Of a stretch of DNA of 64,000 bases, positions 21,345 to 30,228 are shown in pieces (position 1 is the first letter of the stretch; each line of letters starts with the position of its first letter). The notes beneath the pieces were generated by a model. It did not search any database. It had not been told where the DNA came from and saw nothing but the letters and a program-made list of their open reading frames with translations. This DNA is from Polynucleobacter sp. UB-Piko-W3 (GTDB lineage: Bacteria; Pseudomonadota; Gammaproteobacteria; Burkholderiales; Burkholderiaceae): the NCBI RefSeq assembly GCF_018881635.1, contig NZ_JACVPY010000002.1:1505795-1569794 (forward strand), written 5' to 3'. Position numbers and translations under genes: made by a program.

Positions 21345-21366
21345 TCTTTCATCTAATTTAATTACG

Positions 21367-21939
21367 ATGCCGAGCGCTTTTACTCCACACAATACGAATC
21401 CTCTAGCTCAATACCCACAAGCCTGGGAGCGTGCTAGCAGAGTCAAGCTCTTGGTTCTAGATGTCGATGGTGTCTTAACCAATGGGCAAGTATGGATGGG
21501 TGCCGATGGCAAAGAGTCTCTGAAAGCGTTTGATATTCAGGATGGCCTGGGCATTAAATTACTAGAGCAATGCGGAATACCAACTGCCATCATCACCGGC
21601 AGAAATTCAAAAATGGTCTTAGCGCGCTGCGAAGAATTAGGCATTAAACACCTCCACATGGGCGTAGAAAACAAAGCCATTGCCTTGGCCCAGGTGATCA
21701 AAACCTTAGATCTTTCTCTCTCAGACTGTGCTGTCATGGGTGATGACTGGCCGGATTTACAAATGATGAAAAATGCTGGCTTTAGGATTTGTCCTGCTCA
21801 AGCTCATGAAGCAGTGAAAGAATCTGCCCATTTCGTAACGATTCATCACGGTGGAGATAGGGCTGTACGAGAAGCATGCGATCTGATTCTGAAGGCGCAA
21901 AACCACTACGATGAATTACTGAATAAAGCGCGTAACTAG
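21367..21939 (+). CDS. kdsC: Kdo-8-phosphate phosphatase
   Basis: HAD-superfamily phosphatase releasing Kdo from Kdo-8-P. The nucleophile motif is LLVLDVDGVLTNGQVWMG, with ITGRNSKMV (motif II) and GDDWPDLQMMKNAG (motif IV) following. I choose the ATG at 21367 (190 residues). The frame extends to an ATG at 21316 inside kdsD, but the extra residues look unlike the family. lptC follows after 3 bases. Confidence 0.94.
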   Translation: MPSAFTPHNTNPLAQYPQAWERASRVKLLVLDVDGVLTNGQVWMGADGKESLKAFDIQDGLGIKLLEQCGIPTAIITGRNSKMVLARCEELGIKHLHMGVENKAIALAQVIKTLDLSLSDCAVMGDDWPDLQMMKNAGFRICPAQAHEAVKESAHFVTIHHGGDRAVREACDLILKAQNHYDELLNKARN

Positions 21940-21942
21940 GTA

Positions 21943-22584
21943 ATGCAATTCAATTCCCAAAAAATCAAACTCGGTATTGGACGTGCTTTATTACGTTTGA
22001 TGCCATTGATTTTGATGGGGACGTTAACACTCGTAACTTTTTGGCTGGTACAAAAAGTTACCCCTCCTGAAAAATCTTCGCTGGAGCGTGTCAGACTTCA
22101 TGAGCCTGATTACATCATCAATAATGGCGCTCTATCTGCACTAAATGAATTTGGTAACACCAAGTACCGAATCTTAGGCAAGAAAGTAATCCATTATGAC
22201 GATGATGCCTCGATTGATATTTTGACGCCTCGCATGCGCTTCTTTCTGGCTGGTAAGGCTCCAGTGACCGTGAAATCTGACACTGGACACCTTGATGGCG
22301 AGCTCACCATTTTGGATCTGATTGATAACGCATCTATTTTTCGACCTGCCCAAACAGCAACTGCCTCGCAGGCTGCAACGCTGAGAATGCTTGCATCCTC
22401 CACCTATTTCAAAGTACTCATTAATGATGACATTATTGAGACCAATAGGCCCATTACGCTTGAGCAAGGCATGTCAATCATGCACTCTACCGAAGGTGGA
22501 AAATTTAATAACGTTGAACAAAGTATAGCGCTATTAGGGCAAGTGAAAGGACGCATTGAGCGAGCGCCAAGAGGTAATCAGTAA
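21943..22584 (+). CDS. lptC: LPS export protein LptC
   Basis: Bitopic inner-membrane protein that receives LPS from the LptB2FG extractor and hands it to LptA. One N-terminal transmembrane segment (about residues 15-38) precedes a periplasmic beta-jellyroll domain (DUF1239), 213 residues in total. The family is weakly conserved. The assignment rests on size, topology, patterns such as DYIINNGALSALNEFGNTKYRI, and its place between kdsC and lptA. The stop is immediately followed by the lptA ATG. Confidence 0.88.
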   Translation: MQFNSQKIKLGIGRALLRLMPLILMGTLTLVTFWLVQKVTPPEKSSLERVRLHEPDYIINNGALSALNEFGNTKYRILGKKVIHYDDDASIDILTPRMRFFLAGKAPVTVKSDTGHLDGELTILDLIDNASIFRPAQTATASQAATLRMLASSTYFKVLINDDIIETNRPITLEQGMSIMHSTEGGKFNNVEQSIALLGQVKGRIERAPRGNQ

Positions 22585-23154
22585 ATGATCAATCAATTGC
22601 ACTCCTCGCTCCACTCGATTACTTTTATTCTAGTAGCTAGCTTAGGTGTGGCCGGTTTTTCCCATGCAGAAAAAGCAGATCGAGATAAGCCAATCATTCT
22701 TGTGGCAGAAAAAGTTTCTGTAAACGATGTTAAACAAATTTATGATCTCAAGGGTCAAGTGTTACTGATTAAAGGAAGCATCATCGTTACTGGTGAAGAT
22801 GGTCATATTCAAGTAGATCCTGAAGGTTATGAGTTTATTGACGTTGAGGGGACACCAGATACTACGGCTAGCTTTAGACAACGTCGCGAAGGGCCTGCGG
22901 ATGAATTCATGCAAGGCTTAGCGACTCAGGTTGTCTACAATGGTAAAACTGAAGTTCTCACATTAACTGGTGATGCTAAGCTCAAGCGCCTACTCAATAT
23001 GGAAATGCTAGACCAATTGCGCGGCTGGAAAATTGAATATGATGATGTAAAGCAGTACTATCGAGTTACCCCCCCTAAAGACGCAAAGCCAGACGATCTC
23101 CCTCTGGCTAGAGCAATTCTTTCACCAAGACGAAAAGCCACCTTAGAGAAATGA
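22585..23154 (+). CDS. lptA: LPS transport periplasmic protein LptA
   Basis: Periplasmic bridge that carries LPS from LptC to LptD. It has a signal peptide (residues about 1-28, ending FSHA) followed by an OstA-like beta-jellyroll domain, 189 residues in all. Typical patterns include [19 protein letters not shown] and [21 protein letters not shown]. It begins directly at the lptC stop and overlaps lptB by ATGA, so the trio is translationally coupled. Confidence 0.92.
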   Translation: MINQLHSSLHSITFILVASLGVAGFSHAEKADRDKPIILVAEKVSVNDVKQIYDLKGQVLLIKGSIIVTGEDGHIQVDPEGYEFIDVEGTPDTTASFRQRREGPADEFMQGLATQVVYNGKTEVLTLTGDAKLKRLLNMEMLDQLRGWKIEYDDVKQYYRVTPPKDAKPDDLPLARAILSPRRKATLEK

Positions 23155-23918
23155 CAACGGATTTAGCTCAAACCAATAGCCCAGCAACTCTGAGTGCGCA
23201 CCATTTACAAAAACGTTATGGCTCTAGGACGGTAGTTCGAGATGTTTCTATCGAAGTGAAATGTGGCGAAGTGGTTGGCTTACTTGGACCCAATGGTGCC
23301 GGTAAAACAACCTCGTTTTATATGATTGTTGGTTTAGTTCCACTTGACGCAGGCAGTATTGTTTTGGATGGTGCCGACATCACCCGCCTACCCATCCATC
23401 AGCGCGCTCGCATGGGTTTGTCTTATCTTCCTCAAGAAGCCTCTATTTTCAGAAAACTCAATGTTGCCGAGAATATTCAGGCCGTACTAGAACTTCAGGC
23501 GCAAGGTGGCAAGGCTCTGACTAAAGCCGAAATTGCCGACCGCCTCGATGAGCTCTTGGGTGAGCTGCAAATTGGCCATCTACGCAATAACCCCGCTCTA
23601 TCCCTATCTGGTGGTGAGCGTCGTCGAGTGGAGATTGCTAGAGCTTTAGCCTCCCAGCCCAAATTCATCTTGCTAGATGAGCCATTTGCCGGCGTTGACC
23701 CTATTGCCGTTGGGGAAATTCAGCGCATCGTGCGTTTCTTAAGAGACCGCCAGATTGGCGTTCTCATCACAGACCATAATGTTCGGGAAACCCTGGGTAT
23801 ATGTGATCACGCCTACATCATTAGCGAGGGCAGCGTGCTGGCAGAAGGCGAGCCAGACCAAATTATCCAAAATGATGCCGTCCGTAGAGTCTACTTGGGT
23901 GAAAACTTTAGGATGTAA
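23151..23918 (+). CDS. lptB: LPS export ABC transporter ATPase LptB
   Basis: Cytoplasmic ATPase of the LptB2FGC complex. Walker A is [11 protein letters not shown], the signature motif is [15 protein letters not shown] and Walker B is [13 protein letters not shown]. The family-specific [17 protein letters not shown] is present. Length is 255. In most relatives rpoN follows lptB; here a gap of about 180 bases leads straight to hpf. Confidence 0.97.
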   Translation: MTTDLAQTNSPATLSAHHLQKRYGSRTVVRDVSIEVKCGEVVGLLGPNGAGKTTSFYMIVGLVPLDAGSIVLDGADITRLPIHQRARMGLSYLPQEASIFRKLNVAENIQAVLELQAQGGKALTKAEIADRLDELLGELQIGHLRNNPALSLSGGERRRVEIARALASQPKFILLDEPFAGVDPIAVGEIQRIVRFLRDRQIGVLITDHNVRETLGICDHAYIISEGSVLAEGEPDQIIQNDAVRRVYLGENFRM

Positions 23919-24003
23919 GCTAGGCGGCCTTCTGGGCCATTTAACTAATAAAGATGGTTTTCCCTCTTGGTTTTCAGCAAATTCGCTGATACGCTGGAGG
24001 TTC

Positions 24004-24069
24004 ATGAAGTTCCCTTCCAAAAATACCGTTCAAACGATTTCAGGGGCTTGCTGCGCACCCCAGGCATGA
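24004..24069 (+). CDS. Possible 21-residue small ORF in the lptB-hpf gap
   Basis: A short frame reads MKFPSKNTVQTISGACCAPQA and is preceded by a good Shine-Dalgarno (GGAGG, 3 bases before the ATG, closer than ideal). It sits where rpoN normally lies but shows no likeness to RpoN. It could be a leader peptide for hpf, a real small protein with a CC pair, or chance. Confidence 0.2.
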   Translation: MKFPSKNTVQTISGACCAPQA

Positions 24070-24098
24070 GCATGCGCACGCGTATATAGGAGATGCTG

Positions 24099-24422
24099 AT
24101 GAATTTGAAAATTAATAGCCGCCATCTGGAAGTAACCCCAGCCATGCGTGCCCACCTAGAAGCTGGAATGGCCAAAATTCGTAAGCACTTTGACCATGTC
24201 ATTGATGCATCTGCCTTTCTGGTAGTTGATAACGCCAAAGAAAAGGAACTTCGTCAGAGCGCTGAAATTACCATTCACCTGAAAGGCAAGGAATTATTTG
24301 CCGAGGCACACAATGCCGACCTTTACCATGCGATGGATGCCGTGGTCGATAAGTTAGAACGCCAGGTTGTAAAACACAAAGAAAAGATCCAGGATCACCA
24401 CCACGATAAGCGATTTGAGTGA
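24099..24422 (+). CDS. hpf: Ribosome hibernation-promoting factor, short form (HPF/YhbH)
   Basis: Binds the 30S decoding region and inactivates ribosomes in stationary phase. The 107-residue S30AE/HPF domain begins MNLKINSRHLEVTPAMRAHLE and ends with a His/Lys-rich tail (HKEKIQDHHHDKRFE). I prefer the ATG at 24099 over the one at 24093 because the AGGAG at 24088-24092 has proper spacing only to the former. Usually it is encoded behind rpoN; here it follows lptB, with ptsN next. Confidence 0.93.
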   Translation: MNLKINSRHLEVTPAMRAHLEAGMAKIRKHFDHVIDASAFLVVDNAKEKELRQSAEITIHLKGKELFAEAHNADLYHAMDAVVDKLERQVVKHKEKIQDHHHDKRFE

Positions 24423-24455
24423 TATCAACAGTCAGGACACCTATAATCAATTCCC

Positions 24456-24917
24456 ATGAATGCCCTGACCAATCTTTTCACCCCTGACTGCATTGCATTA
24501 AATCACCCTGCCACTAGCAGAGCCGATGCATTTGCAGCAGCCGGGGACCTCTTCTTTAAAAAAGTAGGTATTAATGCAGCTTCCGTCGTAGAGTTTTTGA
24601 ACGCACGTGAAGATTTAGGATCCACCGCACTTGGTGCTGGTGTTGCAATTCCTCATGGACGCGTTAAAGGCCTTAAGCAACCAAGCGCCGCTTTTATAAA
24701 ACTCAAAAGTCCGATTGAGTTCGCTGCACCTGATGGTGAGCCTGTATCCATTCTAATTTTTTTATTGGTTCCTGAAAAAGCTACTCAACAACATTTAGAA
24801 ATTCTGTCTTCTATTGCACAACTACTATCTGATGCGGACAATCGTCAATTTCTATCGTCTGCCAACGATCCAGTTAAGGTATGCGAATTATTACAAGAGT
24901 GGGATGTAACAAAATGA
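24456..24917 (+). CDS. ptsN: PTS IIA(Ntr) regulatory protein
   Basis: Regulatory phosphocarrier of the nitrogen PTS; in other bacteria it affects K+ transport and nitrogen responses. The 153-residue mannitol/fructose-type IIA domain carries the phosphoryl histidine H67 in [15 protein letters not shown]. There is no attached transport domain. Its stop overlaps the hprK start as ATGA. The donor HPr and EI genes are at 56208-58234. Confidence 0.94.
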   Translation: MNALTNLFTPDCIALNHPATSRADAFAAAGDLFFKKVGINAASVVEFLNAREDLGSTALGAGVAIPHGRVKGLKQPSAAFIKLKSPIEFAAPDGEPVSILIFLLVPEKATQQHLEILSSIAQLLSDADNRQFLSSANDPVKVCELLQEWDVTK

Positions 24918-25900
24918 CACAGCCCTTGCTCCTCGAAGGAGTAACTGCACAGCAGATTTTTGATGACAATGTTGCAGATCTCAAGCTTTCCTGGATTGGC
25001 GGACTAGAGGGCGCAGATCGCACCTTCCCGGCGGAGGCAGTCAAAGCAGCCGCAGCTAGCTCAGACTTAGTGGGACACTTAAATCTCATTCACCCAAGTC
25101 GCATCCAAATCTTTGGTGAACAAGAGGTTGACTATCATGCAGCGCTCGAGCCCGAACAAAAGCAAGAGCAAATCGCTAACTTAATTTCTAAAACGCCTCC
25201 CTGCGTCATCGTAGCCGACGGCAAATCAGCCGATTCAGATTTGCAGCTCTACTGTCAACGTACTTCCACCCCTTTATTTACTACCCCCATCTCTGCAGCA
25301 GAAGTGATTGATCATTTGCGGATCTATCTCACCAAAATTGGTGCGCCTCAAATCACAATGCATGGTGTTTTTATGGATATCTTGGGCTTAGGTGTATTGC
25401 TAACTGGTGAATCAGGTTTAGGTAAAAGTGAATTGGGTCTTGAGCTGATTTCTCGTGGCCATGGCTTAGTGGCAGATGATGCCGTTGATTTTGCTCGCCT
25501 TGGTTCAGACTATATCGAAGGACGTTGCCCAGTTATCCTGCGCAACTTACTTGAAGTTCGTGGCTTAGGCCTGCTGGATATTCGTACCATCTTTGGTGAA
25601 ACTGCCGTACGCCGCAAACTCAAGCTCCGTCTCATTGTTCAGCTAGTTCGCAGAACGGATGGAGAGTTTGAAAGATTACCTCTTGAAGCTCAACACATCG
25701 ATGTCCTAGGGGTTCCGATTCGTACAGTAAAAATTCAGGTTGCCGCAGGACGTAACTTAGCGGTACTAGTTGAAGCTGCTGTTCGCAATACGATTTTGCA
25801 ATTACGTGGCATCGATACCTTAAAAGAATTCATGGAACGTCAACGTATTCAAATGAATGCCGAAGCTGATTCAGTCAAATCCCAGGGTCGCTTACTCTAA
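24914..25900 (+). CDS. hprK: HPr kinase/phosphorylase
   Basis: Phosphorylates HPr on Ser46 and reverses this. Walker A is [15 protein letters not shown], followed by [12 protein letters not shown] and the family signature [16 protein letters not shown] start at the ATG at 24914, which overlaps the ptsN stop (ATGA) and gives 328 residues; an ATG 11 codons earlier lies inside ptsN. The HPr encoded at 57965-58234 has a Ser at position 46, so substrate and enzyme are both present. Confidence 0.95.
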   Translation: MTQPLLLEGVTAQQIFDDNVADLKLSWIGGLEGADRTFPAEAVKAAAASSDLVGHLNLIHPSRIQIFGEQEVDYHAALEPEQKQEQIANLISKTPPCVIVADGKSADSDLQLYCQRTSTPLFTTPISAAEVIDHLRIYLTKIGAPQITMHGVFMDILGLGVLLTGESGLGKSELGLELISRGHGLVADDAVDFARLGSDYIEGRCPVILRNLLEVRGLGLLDIRTIFGETAVRRKLKLRLIVQLVRRTDGEFERLPLEAQHIDVLGVPIRTVKIQVAAGRNLAVLVEAAVRNTILQLRGIDTLKEFMERQRIQMNAEADSVKSQGRLL

Positions 25901-25903
25901 ACT

Positions 25904-26794
25904 ATGCAAATTAATCTGATTACCGGAATCTCTGGCTCAGGTAAATCAGTCGCCTTGAGGGCTTTTGAAGATGCAGGCTATGACTGTGTAGATAACCTGC
26001 CAGTCTCCCTCCTTAAGAATTTGATTGTCACCCTCGAAAAAGAAAAGAGTGAGTGTGTAGCAGTAGCAATTGATGCACGTCGCGGTGAATCTATTGCTGA
26101 ACTGCCCTCTATTCTGGAGAACTTGCGTCGCAATCATCAAGTCAGAATTGTTTTCTTAAACGCTGACACTAATACCTTAGTGCAGCGCTTTTCAGAAACC
26201 CGCAGACGCCATCCCTTATCAACCAATGCTCAGCAATCTCAATCGGCAACACTCATCGAGGCGATCGATAGAGAGCGAAACCTACTTGAACCACTTCGTA
26301 CCCAGGCGCATAGTATTGATACCAGTAATTTGCCAGCACATGCGCTACGCTCCTGGATTGGCGATCTTCTCAAAGATAAGCCTCTTGGACTATCCGTGAT
26401 TTTTGAATCCTTTGGTTTCAAAAAGGGGGTTCCTAGTGAAGCGGACCTAGTGTTTGATGTGCGCTGCCTGCCCAATCCTCATTACGATAAGGATCTAAGA
26501 CCACTAACTGGTAAGGACAAACTGGTTAAAGAGTTCCTTGAGAAAATCCCTGAAGTAGTTAGCATGGAAGGTGACATTATTCAGTTTATTGATAAATGGT
26601 TGCCGCACTATATTGCAGATGGTCGTAGCTATTTAACGGTGGCAATTGGATGCACCGGCGGACAACATCGCTCAGTCTATTTAGTTAATCGTATTAGCGA
26701 ACACTTTCGTGCACAAAAAGATTTGGCTGCGCTGCAGCTTAATTTTTTAGATCGTCACCGCGAGCTAGACTCAATCCCAACAGCAAAACTTTAA
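25904..26794 (+). CDS. rapZ: RNase adapter protein RapZ (YvcJ family)
   Basis: P-loop protein which in E. coli presents the sRNA GlmZ to RNase E; its role in this lineage is not shown. It has Walker A GISGSGKSVALRAFEDAG at the N-terminus and the C-terminal hallmark AIGCTGGQHRSVYLV, with VFDVRCLPNPHYDKDLRPLTG between. Length 296. It starts 3 bases after hprK. Its 3' end overlaps the convergent mutY by 56 bases. Confidence 0.93.
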   Translation: MQINLITGISGSGKSVALRAFEDAGYDCVDNLPVSLLKNLIVTLEKEKSECVAVAIDARRGESIAELPSILENLRRNHQVRIVFLNADTNTLVQRFSETRRRHPLSTNAQQSQSATLIEAIDRERNLLEPLRTQAHSIDTSNLPAHALRSWIGDLLKDKPLGLSVIFESFGFKKGVPSEADLVFDVRCLPNPHYDKDLRPLTGKDKLVKEFLEKIPEVVSMEGDIIQFIDKWLPHYIADGRSYLTVAIGCTGGQHRSVYLVNRISEHFRAQKDLAALQLNFLDRHRELDSIPTAKL

Positions 26795-27869
26795 TTGGCT
26801 GCGGCAAGCCATATCGCCCTAACTGACTAAGGTGTACCCACTTCAAATCAGAGCTCGAGAACTCTACTGCGCTCGCAGAGTTTAATTCCCAAATCTGCAT
26901 CCATAAACGACGGTGGGTGAAGATATGTTTAATTTGATTACCCTGCTTTAGACCCTTTAATGATTTAGCTAGCCCGGCAATATTCTCCTTGGGCAAAGTG
27001 ACAGTCAGCAGCCCCTTGAGGGTTGAAATGCTCTTGTCCTCTTTCTCAGTTTTAGGTCTCCATGCTGACTCTGGCAAAGACCATAGCCCTCCCCAAATCG
27101 CCTTACTGGGTCGTTTTTGCAAAAGAACAAAATTACCCGATCTGATCAACAACATATCGCAATCAAATTCGGGTGACTTTGCTTTGATCACCTTTTTTGG
27201 CAAAGCCAGAACCTGATCACTTAAGTTCGCCTGGCAATCCTTTGCAAAGGGGCATTTTTTCTCCACGCCCATGCATACTGGTTTACGGGATGTACACCAA
27301 GTGGCACCAAAATCCATCAAGGCCTGTGTATACACCGGCATATTATTTGCTTGATTGGGTAATAGATCATTTGCTAATTGCCATAGGCGATCATTCACTG
27401 CTTTATCTTGTATTGCACCGTCAATAGCAAATAAACGTGCCAGAATTCTTTTGACATTTGCATCTAGTATGGGCGCCCTTTCATGAAAAGCAAAAGCGGC
27501 AATCGCTCCTGCTGTTGATCGACCAATCCCCTTTAGCTGCTCAAGCAATACTGGATCGCTCGGAAACTTTCCAGAAAATTCCTGCATTACTTGCTTTGCG
27601 CATGCGTGCAAGTTTCGAGCACGAGAGTAATACCCCAAGCCCGCCCATTCAGCCAATACTTCATCAATATCAGCTGCCGCTAATTTTTTGACAGTCGGAA
27701 AGCGTTTCATAAAGCGCGGGTAGCGCTCCAAAACTGTTGCAACTTGAGTTTGTTGCAGCATGATTTCAGAAACCCAAACTGCATATGGGTCACGATTACC
27801 TTGCCATGGCAAACCTGAGCGGCCGCTGACCCCATGCCAAGCAATTAGCTTTTTTGCAAAAGCATTCAT
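26739..27869 (-). CDS. mutY: A/G-specific adenine glycosylase MutY
   Basis: Removes adenine mispaired with 8-oxoguanine. It has an HhH-GPD core (VWVSEIMLQQTQVATVLERY, LKGIGRSTAGAIAAFAF, ILDANVKRILARLF) and a C-terminal NUDIX-like recognition domain (about residues 225-376). The four Fe-S cysteines read C-x6-C-x6-C-x5-C, whereas C-x6-C-x2-C-x5-C is usual. I start at the ATG at 27869, which overlaps the mutM stop as TAATG. mutM, just upstream, acts in the same 8-oxoguanine repair pathway. Confidence 0.94.
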   Translation of the reverse strand: MNAFAKKLIAWHGVSGRSGLPWQGNRDPYAVWVSEIMLQQTQVATVLERYPRFMKRFPTVKKLAAADIDEVLAEWAGLGYYSRARNLHACAKQVMQEFSGKFPSDPVLLEQLKGIGRSTAGAIAAFAFHERAPILDANVKRILARLFAIDGAIQDKAVNDRLWQLANDLLPNQANNMPVYTQALMDFGATWCTSRKPVCMGVEKKCPFAKDCQANLSDQVLALPKKVIKAKSPEFDCDMLLIRSGNFVLLQKRPSKAIWGGLWSLPESAWRPKTEKEDKSISTLKGLLTVTLPKENIAGLAKSLKGLKQGNQIKHIFTHRRLWMQIWELNSASAVEFSSSDLKWVHLSQLGRYGLPQPIKVLLLGLSLARGDDLKN

Positions 27870-28705
27870 TATCGTTTTTGACATTGGGGGCAGAAATAGG
27901 TGGAGCGCTGCCCCTGGACAATTTGTGTAATCGGCGTTTTACAAACCTTACAGGGCAAGCCTTTGCGGTCATAAACTTTAGTTTGCACCATGAAGTGACC
28001 GGGATCACCTTCGCTATTTACAAAATCTTTCAAGCTACTACCGCCAGCAGCGATCGCATTTTTCAGAATGAGTCTGACTGCATTTGCTAAACGAGCACAC
28101 TGGGGTTTGCTTAACTTACCAGCAGCCTTTGCAGGATGAATGCCCGCCTCAAATAAACTTTCTGAGCAATAAATATTGCCGACGCCCACTACGGCCTGAC
28201 CAGCCAGTAAAAATTGCTTCACCGCTACAGTGCGTTTGCGTGAGGCTTTATAAAGAACATCAGCGCCAAGTTGAGCTGAGAACTCAGCTGAAAAAGGCTC
28301 AACCCCCAACTTTTGTAAAAGGGGATTTTTCTCAAGCGGGCCTTTCGTATTGGCATGCCATAAAACTGCGCCAAATTTTCTGGGGTCGTGCAATCGTAGG
28401 CTCAGCTTGCCAAATTCAAAAGTGACACGATCATGAGGCTTCAAAGAATCGGCGCTTGGCAGGATCCGCAAGGTTCCAGTCATACCCAAATGGATAAGTA
28501 AATGACCGGTATCCATTTCCAGGAGGAGATATTTGCCGCGCCTTGCAATCGACTGAACCTTCTGCCCTATCAAAATCTTAGGCAATTTAGTAGGCACGGG
28601 CCAACGCAAGCGCCCATCCAGAACTTTGACGGCGCTGACCTTCTGCCCCTCAAGGTGGGGGGCAATTCCTAATCTGGTGACTTCTACTTCTGGAAGTTCT
28701 GGCAT
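27869..28705 (-). CDS. mutM: Formamidopyrimidine-DNA glycosylase MutM (Fpg)
   Basis: Excises 8-oxoguanine and other oxidised purines. The start must be the ATG at 28705, since Pro2 of MPELPEVEV is the catalytic nucleophile; a TTG one codon earlier is not used. The helix-two-turn-helix region (VGVGNIYCSESLFEAGIHP) and the C-terminal zinc finger (CKVC...CPQC) are complete. Length 278. Its start is 35 bases from the divergent TPR-LolB start. It is coupled to mutY by TAATG. Confidence 0.96.
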   Translation of the reverse strand: MPELPEVEVTRLGIAPHLEGQKVSAVKVLDGRLRWPVPTKLPKILIGQKVQSIARRGKYLLLEMDTGHLLIHLGMTGTLRILPSADSLKPHDRVTFEFGKLSLRLHDPRKFGAVLWHANTKGPLEKNPLLQKLGVEPFSAEFSAQLGADVLYKASRKRTVAVKQFLLAGQAVVGVGNIYCSESLFEAGIHPAKAAGKLSKPQCARLANAVRLILKNAIAAGGSSLKDFVNSEGDPGHFMVQTKVYDRKGLPCKVCKTPITQIVQGQRSTYFCPQCQKR

Positions 28706-28740
28706 CAATGGATTGTAGATTCGCAGATTAGAATGTGCTT

Positions 28741-30228
28741 ATGAGCAAATTCATACGCAAGCCCCTTTTGCAGGGCTTATTCCTTTTGGTCGCATCTAGC
28801 GGCTTAGTCTTTTCTGGCCAAACCCAGGCCCAAATAGATGGCTTAAAGACTGGTGAAGGGGTATTTGAGGTGCTTGCCTCAGAGATAGCCCTCCAAAGGG
28901 GCGAGGCTGGGCTGGCTTACAACACCTATCTGGAAATGGCCCGGCAGTACAAAGACCCCCGTCTGGCTCAAAGAGCAATGGAAATCGCTATTAGCGGAGG
29001 CTCGCCCGATTTAGCGCTTCAGGCTGCAAAAACATGGGATGAGCTATCGCCAAGCTCAGAAACCAAACCTAAGGAGGTACTCATTACTCTCCTCGTTTTG
29101 AGTAATCGCTGGCCTGATACGGTGAAACCAGCAATTTCTTTGCTACGGCAACAAACTCCAGCGCAACAAGAAAATACTTTATTGCAACTACAAGCATTGC
29201 TTGCTAAAGCAAAAGATGAAACGGAAGCATTACGAGCTTTCTATGAGATTGCATCCACTGTCAAAGTGCCACTAAAAGATCCAGGTCTGCTTTACACCTA
29301 TGCGATGTCTGCAGAAAAATATGGGCGTAACGATGTGATGGAAAAAACTTTGCGTGAAATTTTACGTAAACGTCCAAACGATGCCAACTCTCTGAATGCT
29401 TTAGGTTACTCTTTAGCTGATCGCAACATCAAACTTCCTGAAGCGTTTGCACTGATTAGTAAAGCACATGAACTATCCCCAAAAGATGCTTTCATTTTAG
29501 ATAGCTTGGGCTGGGTGAACTTTAGGCTGGGGAAAAATGCTTTGGCATTAGAGCAACTGCAGCAGGCATTTGCGATGAAGCCTGAGGCTGATATTGCCGC
29601 TCATACTGGCGAAGTCTTATGGATTATGAATCGTCGCCCTGAGGCAGAAGAGGTATGGTCCAAAGGACAAAAATTAGACGCTAATAATCCGACCCTCAAA
29701 GAAACTTTAAAACGCTTCAAACCAGACTGGTCTACCCCAGAAAAACCTCCTCAAGGCTCATGGGATGGCCGTTTCGCAGTAAAAGTCATCGGTATTACTG
29801 ACTCGCAAAATCAAGGTGGCTCAGGTGGCTTTACTTTGACTCAAGATGCGCTCAAGGATATCTTGGAAATTCGAAATCCTATTGGTGGCTCTATTGCAAA
29901 AATAACGATCAATCCTGGTGAGGCAACTTTAGAGCGCGATGGTCAGGTCGTCACCGCAATTGATGCAGACACATTAATACAAAATACTCTGGGCTTGCCC
30001 TTGCCTGCGCGTGGCCTATCAAATTGGCTCAGAGGTGAAGTGAGACCGGGTAGCGAAGCTAGCATCGATAGAAATGCCAAAGGTCAAGTGAGCAAAATTA
30101 ATCAGGATGGTTGGGAATTAGCTTATACCTGGGGTAAGAACATGCGCCTAGATAAACTCACGATGACGCGTAATTCTAATATTGGATCGATTGATATTCG
30201 TTTGGTTTTTGACCATCCCAATGAGTAA
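28741..30228 (+). CDS. Periplasmic TPR protein fused to a LolB-like lipoprotein-localisation domain
   Basis: A 495-residue protein with a cleavable-looking signal peptide (residues about 1-30, ending SGQTQA before QIDG), a helical TPR region (about 35-330, e.g. SLNALGYSLADRNIKLPEAF and DSLGWVNFRLGKNALALEQL) and a C-terminal domain from about 336 resembling LolB (SWDGRFAVKV, GGFTL, NTLGLPLPARGLSNWLRGE, DGWELAYTWG). LolB accepts lipoproteins from LolA and inserts them in the outer membrane; it is normally a separate lipoprotein encoded between a TPR gene and ispE. Here one frame covers both. The whole protein has no cysteine, so it cannot be lipid-anchored itself. A GTG two codons before the ATG is an alternative start. 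ispE overlaps its end by 8 bases. Confidence 0.82.
   Translation: MSKFIRKPLLQGLFLLVASSGLVFSGQTQAQIDGLKTGEGVFEVLASEIALQRGEAGLAYNTYLEMARQYKDPRLAQRAMEIAISGGSPDLALQAAKTWDELSPSSETKPKEVLITLLVLSNRWPDTVKPAISLLRQQTPAQQENTLLQLQALLAKAKDETEALRAFYEIASTVKVPLKDPGLLYTYAMSAEKYGRNDVMEKTLREILRKRPNDANSLNALGYSLADRNIKLPEAFALISKAHELSPKDAFILDSLGWVNFRLGKNALALEQLQQAFAMKPEADIAAHTGEVLWIMNRRPEAEEVWSKGQKLDANNPTLKETLKRFKPDWSTPEKPPQGSWDGRFAVKVIGITDSQNQGGSGGFTLTQDALKDILEIRNPIGGSIAKITINPGEATLERDGQVVTAIDADTLIQNTLGLPLPARGLSNWLRGEVRPGSEASIDRNAKGQVSKINQDGWELAYTWGKNMRLDKLTMTRNSNIGSIDIRLVFDHPNE

Noticed and set aside
21316..21366. Upstream ATG extension of kdsC
   Set aside because: It would overlap kdsD and adds residues that do not resemble the KdsC N-terminus.
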